A stretch of DNA of 8,815 bases, taken from positions 1 to 8,815 of the forward strand of contig CABQJB010000083.1 in assembly GCA_902464195.1 (NCBI GenBank). The letters run 5' to 3'. Positions within the stretch are counted from its first letter, which is position 1; every line of letters begins with the position of its first letter. Of the stretch, positions 6,204 through 8,815 are shown in pieces. Under the pieces are notes generated by a model. The model had not been told where the DNA came from and did no database searches. It saw only the letters and a program-made list of their open reading frames with translations. Origin of the DNA: an uncultured Megasphaera sp. (lineage in GTDB: Bacteria; Bacillota; Negativicutes; Veillonellales; Megasphaeraceae). Both the position numbers and the translations under genes were made by a program.

Positions 6204-7523
6204 TTATTTATCGGTATATACAGAAGGCAGAGCGGCGTAGACGGCGGCACAGGTGACGAGGTCCTGTTTCCATGTCTTTTCGTTCGGTGCATGGGCCTGG
6301 GCTTCTGCGCCGGGGCCAAAGCCGATGACGGGGATGCCGTTGCGGCCCATGATGGAAACGCCATTGGTCGAGAAGGTCCATTTATCTGTCAAGGGGCGGG
6401 CTTTGCGCATGGTTTCCGTTTCGGCAGTGCCGATGCGGCTGTCGCCGAAGAGAGAAGTATAGGCTTCTTCCAGGGCTTTCGTGACTTTATGGTCTTTCGG
6501 GATGACCCACGTCGGGAAGTAACATTCGATGGGATAGGTCAGGCCGGTGTAGCTCGGGCGGGCGTATTCGTACATGCTGACTTTGACATCGTCGCCGTAT
6601 TTCTGGACGCTCGGCAGGGCCCGGATTTCATCGAGGCAGCTCTGCCACGTTTCACCGGCTGTCATGCGGCGGTCCAGGGAGACGGCACAGGAATCGGCGA
6701 CGGCACAGCGGCTCGGCGAGGTGTAGAAAATCTGGGAGCACGTGACCGTACCGCGGCCGAGGAAGTTGGCTTCTTCCCATTCGGGATTGTATTTCTTGTC
6801 GAGCATCTTGACCAGGCCTTTGATTTCCGTCGTGTCGGCTGCGTCGTTTTCGTTGAGGGCCCGCACGTCCTGGAGGATATCGGCCATCTTGTAAATGGCG
6901 TTGTCTCCGCGTTCGGGAGCACTGCCGTGGCAGGAAACGCCCTGGACGTCGATGCGGATTTCCATACGGCCGCGCTGGCCGCGGTAGATGCCGCCGTCCG
7001 TCGGTTCTGTGGAGACGACGAATTCCGGGCGGACCTTGTCTTCGTTGATGATATACTGCCAGCAGAGGCCGTCGCAGTCTTCTTCCTGGACCGTGCCGGT
7101 GACCAGGACGGTGTACTTATCGGACAAGAGGCCCAGGTCCTTCATGATGCGGGCGCCGTAGACGGCAGAGACGATGCCGCCGAGCTGGTCCGATGTGCCG
7201 CGGCCGCCGATTTCCGTTTCCGATTCAAAGCCTTTGTAGGGATCGAAATTCCAGTTGGCCTTGTTGCCGATGCCGACGGTGTCGATGTGGGCGTCGAAGC
7301 CGATGAGGGTCTTGCCGGTGCCCATGTAGCCCAGGACGTTGCCCATGGGGTCGATTTCCACTTTATCGAAATCGAGTTTGCGCATTTCTTCGGCAATGCG
7401 GTCGATGTGTTCCTTTTCGCCGCAGCTTTCACCGGGGAATTTGACGATGTCCCGCAGGAAACGGGTCATATCCTGTTCATAGCCTTTGGCAGCTTCTTTG
7501 ATTTTTTCGTACGGTACTGTCAT
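6204..7523 (-). CDS. ygeY: YgeY-type M20 metallohydrolase (selenium-metabolism linked)
   Basis: This encodes 439 residues from the ATG at 7523; AGGAGT is 7 bases upstream and overlaps a GTG at 7532 that would otherwise be the longest start. It has the M20 dinuclear-zinc peptidase/deacylase fold. Metal and catalytic residues are all present: His79 and Asp81 in FDAHIDTVG, Asp112 in GTSDQLGG, Glu147/Glu148 in VQEED, Glu173 in STEPT, and His411 in AQAHAPNE. The dimerisation-domain His199 lies in SCHGSAPERGDN. The family cleaves amide bonds of small N-acyl or carbamoyl amino acids and dipeptides in the cytoplasm; YgeY's own substrate is not established, and the older names 'peptidase' or 'deacetylase' are guesses. 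In this context removal of a carbamoyl or formyl group from a ureido intermediate is plausible. It sits 30 bp after ygeX and 29 bp before ygeW, clearly one operon. Confidence 0.93.
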   Translation of the reverse strand: MTVPYEKIKEAAKGYEQDMTRFLRDIVKFPGESCGEKEHIDRIAEEMRKLDFDKVEIDPMGNVLGYMGTGKTLIGFDAHIDTVGIGNKANWNFDPYKGFESETEIGGRGTSDQLGGIVSAVYGARIMKDLGLLSDKYTVLVTGTVQEEDCDGLCWQYIINEDKVRPEFVVSTEPTDGGIYRGQRGRMEIRIDVQGVSCHGSAPERGDNAIYKMADILQDVRALNENDAADTTEIKGLVKMLDKKYNPEWEEANFLGRGTVTCSQIFYTSPSRCAVADSCAVSLDRRMTAGETWQSCLDEIRALPSVQKYGDDVKVSMYEYARPSYTGLTYPIECYFPTWVIPKDHKVTKALEEAYTSLFGDSRIGTAETETMRKARPLTDKWTFSTNGVSIMGRNGIPVIGFGPGAEAQAHAPNEKTWKQDLVTCAAVYAALPSVYTDK

Positions 7524-7553
7524 GAAAATCACTCCTATATCTTATATAATGTT

Positions 7554-8762
7554 TTATTTATTTAAACCGCGCCAGACGATGTTCTTATAGCGTTCCGGGT
7601 CCGTGTCGCCTTCTGTCGAAAAGACCAGGACCTGGGAATGGTCGTCGAGGCCGAGTTCAGCGCGCAGGTCCTTACATTCGTCGGATAACATGATCGTAGC
7701 CAGGGTGCCGAAGGGAACGGCACCGGATTCACCGGATACGATGGGCGCATCGCCTTTGAGGGGCGCTGCCAGCATACGCATACCGCGGACCGTGATGGGG
7801 TCATCGGCTGCGATGAAGGTCGTCACATGGTTCTTGAGGATGTCCCAGGAAATGGTGTTCGGTTCGCCACAGGCCAGGCCGGCCCTGATGGTATCCAGGT
7901 CGCCGCCGACGATGCGGGGCTTGCCGTCACCGGCTGCGGCTCCTTTGTAGAGGCAGGCTGCGGCCGATGCTTCGACGACGATGAATTTCGGCGGATTGTC
8001 TTTATAGAGGTTGGCGAAATAACCGACGACGGCACCGGCCAGGGAGCCGACACCGGCCTGGACGAAGATGTGCGTCGGCCGTTCGATGCCCTGGGCCTTC
8101 AACTGTTCGCCGGCTTCCATGGCCATCGTGCCGTAGCCCTGCATGATCCACGACGGGATTTCTTCATAGCCGTCCCAGGCCGTGTCCTGGACCATGACGC
8201 CGTGCGGCGTAGCGGCGGCTTCTTTAGCGGCCTGGCGGACGCAGTCGTCGTAGTTGAGGTCGAGGATGTCGACGTCGGCGCCGAGTTTCTTGATGTTTTC
8301 CAGCCGCGTCTGGGTCGTGCCTTTCGGCATGTGGACGACGGCCTTCTGGCCCAGCTTCTGGGCGGCCCAGGCGACGCCGCGGCCGTGGTTGCCGTCGGTT
8401 GCCGTGAAGAACGTAGCCTGGCCGAATTCCTGGCGGAGCTCGTCTGACGTCAGGACGTCATAAGGCATGTTCGACACGTCGCGGTGCGTTTCTTTGGCGA
8501 TGTACTTGGCCATGGAATAGGAACCGCCCAGAACTTTAAAGGCATTGAGTCCGAAGCGGTACGATTCATCTTTGACGAAAATCGAACCGACACCCAAGTA
8601 GCGGGCCATCTGTGTGAGCCGGGTCAGCGGCGTTTCGCTGTATTGTGGGAAACTCTGGTGGAATGCCCGGGCCTTGGCGACTTCGTCAAGGGACATGATT
8701 GGCAAATTTTTATCATCTGATTTGGGCAGATGGTTCATAGCCCATTTCATATCTTTCTTCAT
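7554..8762 (-). CDS. ygeX: Diaminopropionate ammonia-lyase
   Basis: This encodes 402 residues, full length for the family. It is a PLP fold-type II enzyme that converts 2,3-diaminopropionate, both D and L in the E. coli enzyme, to pyruvate and two ammonia. The Schiff-base lysine is Lys76 in RFGLNAFKVLGGSY. TDGNHGRG at 122-129 contains Asp123, equivalent to the E. coli Asp that serves as base for the D-isomer. The phosphate-cradling glycine loop is QAGVGSLAG at 235-243; ACGEPN, SGESGAV at 343-349 and STEGDTD at 382-388 are also family blocks. Similarity to E. coli YgeX as I recall it is high along the whole chain. The ATG at 8762 follows AGGAGGT (8775-8769) by 6 bases. It is the first visible gene of the ygeX-ygeY-ygeW run; whether more genes lie upstream cannot be seen. 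Confidence 0.96.
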   Translation of the reverse strand: MKKDMKWAMNHLPKSDDKNLPIMSLDEVAKARAFHQSFPQYSETPLTRLTQMARYLGVGSIFVKDESYRFGLNAFKVLGGSYSMAKYIAKETHRDVSNMPYDVLTSDELRQEFGQATFFTATDGNHGRGVAWAAQKLGQKAVVHMPKGTTQTRLENIKKLGADVDILDLNYDDCVRQAAKEAAATPHGVMVQDTAWDGYEEIPSWIMQGYGTMAMEAGEQLKAQGIERPTHIFVQAGVGSLAGAVVGYFANLYKDNPPKFIVVEASAAACLYKGAAAGDGKPRIVGGDLDTIRAGLACGEPNTISWDILKNHVTTFIAADDPITVRGMRMLAAPLKGDAPIVSGESGAVPFGTLATIMLSDECKDLRAELGLDDHSQVLVFSTEGDTDPERYKNIVWRGLNK

Positions 8763-8815
8763 ATCCGTACCTCCTAAAGATAAACTGAAAAAAATATTTT
8801 AGTAAATCTAAAAGT
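8763..8815 (-). promoter_or_regulatory. AT-rich leader of ygeX, with strong RBS
   Basis: The 40 bases upstream of the ribosome binding site are almost all A and T, with TAAAAT- and TATT-like stretches typical of a promoter or intergenic leader rather than coding sequence. No complete -35/-10 pair can be fixed because the window ends here. The sharp drop in GC from the gene suggests an operon start at or just beyond this point. Confidence 0.3.

Noticed and set aside
6291..7565. Long 424-residue open frame on the plus strand opposite ygeY
   Set aside because: It is a mirror of a GC-rich coding strand: it is low in complexity (rich in Val, Asp, Ala, Phe, Gly), lacks a domain pattern, and lies opposite a gene with complete catalytic motifs.
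7827..8447. 206-residue open frame on the plus strand opposite ygeX
   Set aside because: It has the same antisense composition as other shadow frames, and no ribosome binding site or recognisable motif supports it.
1..8815. CRISPR array, tRNA/rRNA genes, insertion sequences or phage genes
   Set aside because: I saw no regularly spaced repeat series, no tRNA-like cloverleaf and no transposase or phage-type protein; only the two-copy repeat at the left edge was found.

Overview
The window looks like a chromosomal segment of an anaerobic, moderately GC-rich gut Firmicute. The proteins and gene style (a YgeX/YgeY/YgeW set, strong AGGAGG-type ribosome binding sites, tight spacing) best fit a Negativicute such as a Megasphaera relative. 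That placement is inference from general resemblance, not from a marker gene.

Left part (1-2569). Positions 1-229 hold no gene. They carry a diverged 33-bp direct repeat, exactly 150 bp apart, flanking two small GC-rich hairpins. Next, on the minus strand, come a small secreted protein of unknown function (230-625) and an EamA-family drug/metabolite exporter (684-1568). A perfect 14-bp inverted repeat (628-671) lies between them and buries the small gene's ribosome binding site. The exporter is transcribed divergently from a LysR-type regulator (1679-2569). Their 110-bp shared promoter region contains an interrupted palindrome (1595-1618), so the regulator probably controls the exporter.

Right part (2535-8762, all minus strand). 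This is a purine/urate-type nitrogen catabolic cluster, read from right to left: ygeX (2,3-diaminopropionate ammonia-lyase), ygeY (M20 metallohydrolase), ygeW (knotted catabolic transcarbamylase), a strong intrinsic terminator, then arcC (carbamate kinase) and an NCS2 nucleobase permease. The same families sit together in E. coli beside the selenium-dependent molybdenum hydroxylase genes, and related clusters have been linked to anaerobic uric acid breakdown by gut bacteria. A coherent reading is: the permease brings in the purine; ring-opening enzymes outside this window yield ureido compounds; YgeY and YgeW process these; YgeW releases carbamoyl phosphate; ArcC makes ATP from it; and YgeX splits diaminopropionate to pyruvate and ammonia. 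The middle steps are inferred.

The permease gene converges on the LysR gene and overlaps its 3' end by 35 bp, which marks the cluster's left boundary. The right boundary is not visible. Nothing here is a wholly new system. The most unusual points are the terminator that splits the cluster, a Glu-to-Gln change at a key permease position, the RBS-sequestering hairpin, and the repeat element at the left edge.
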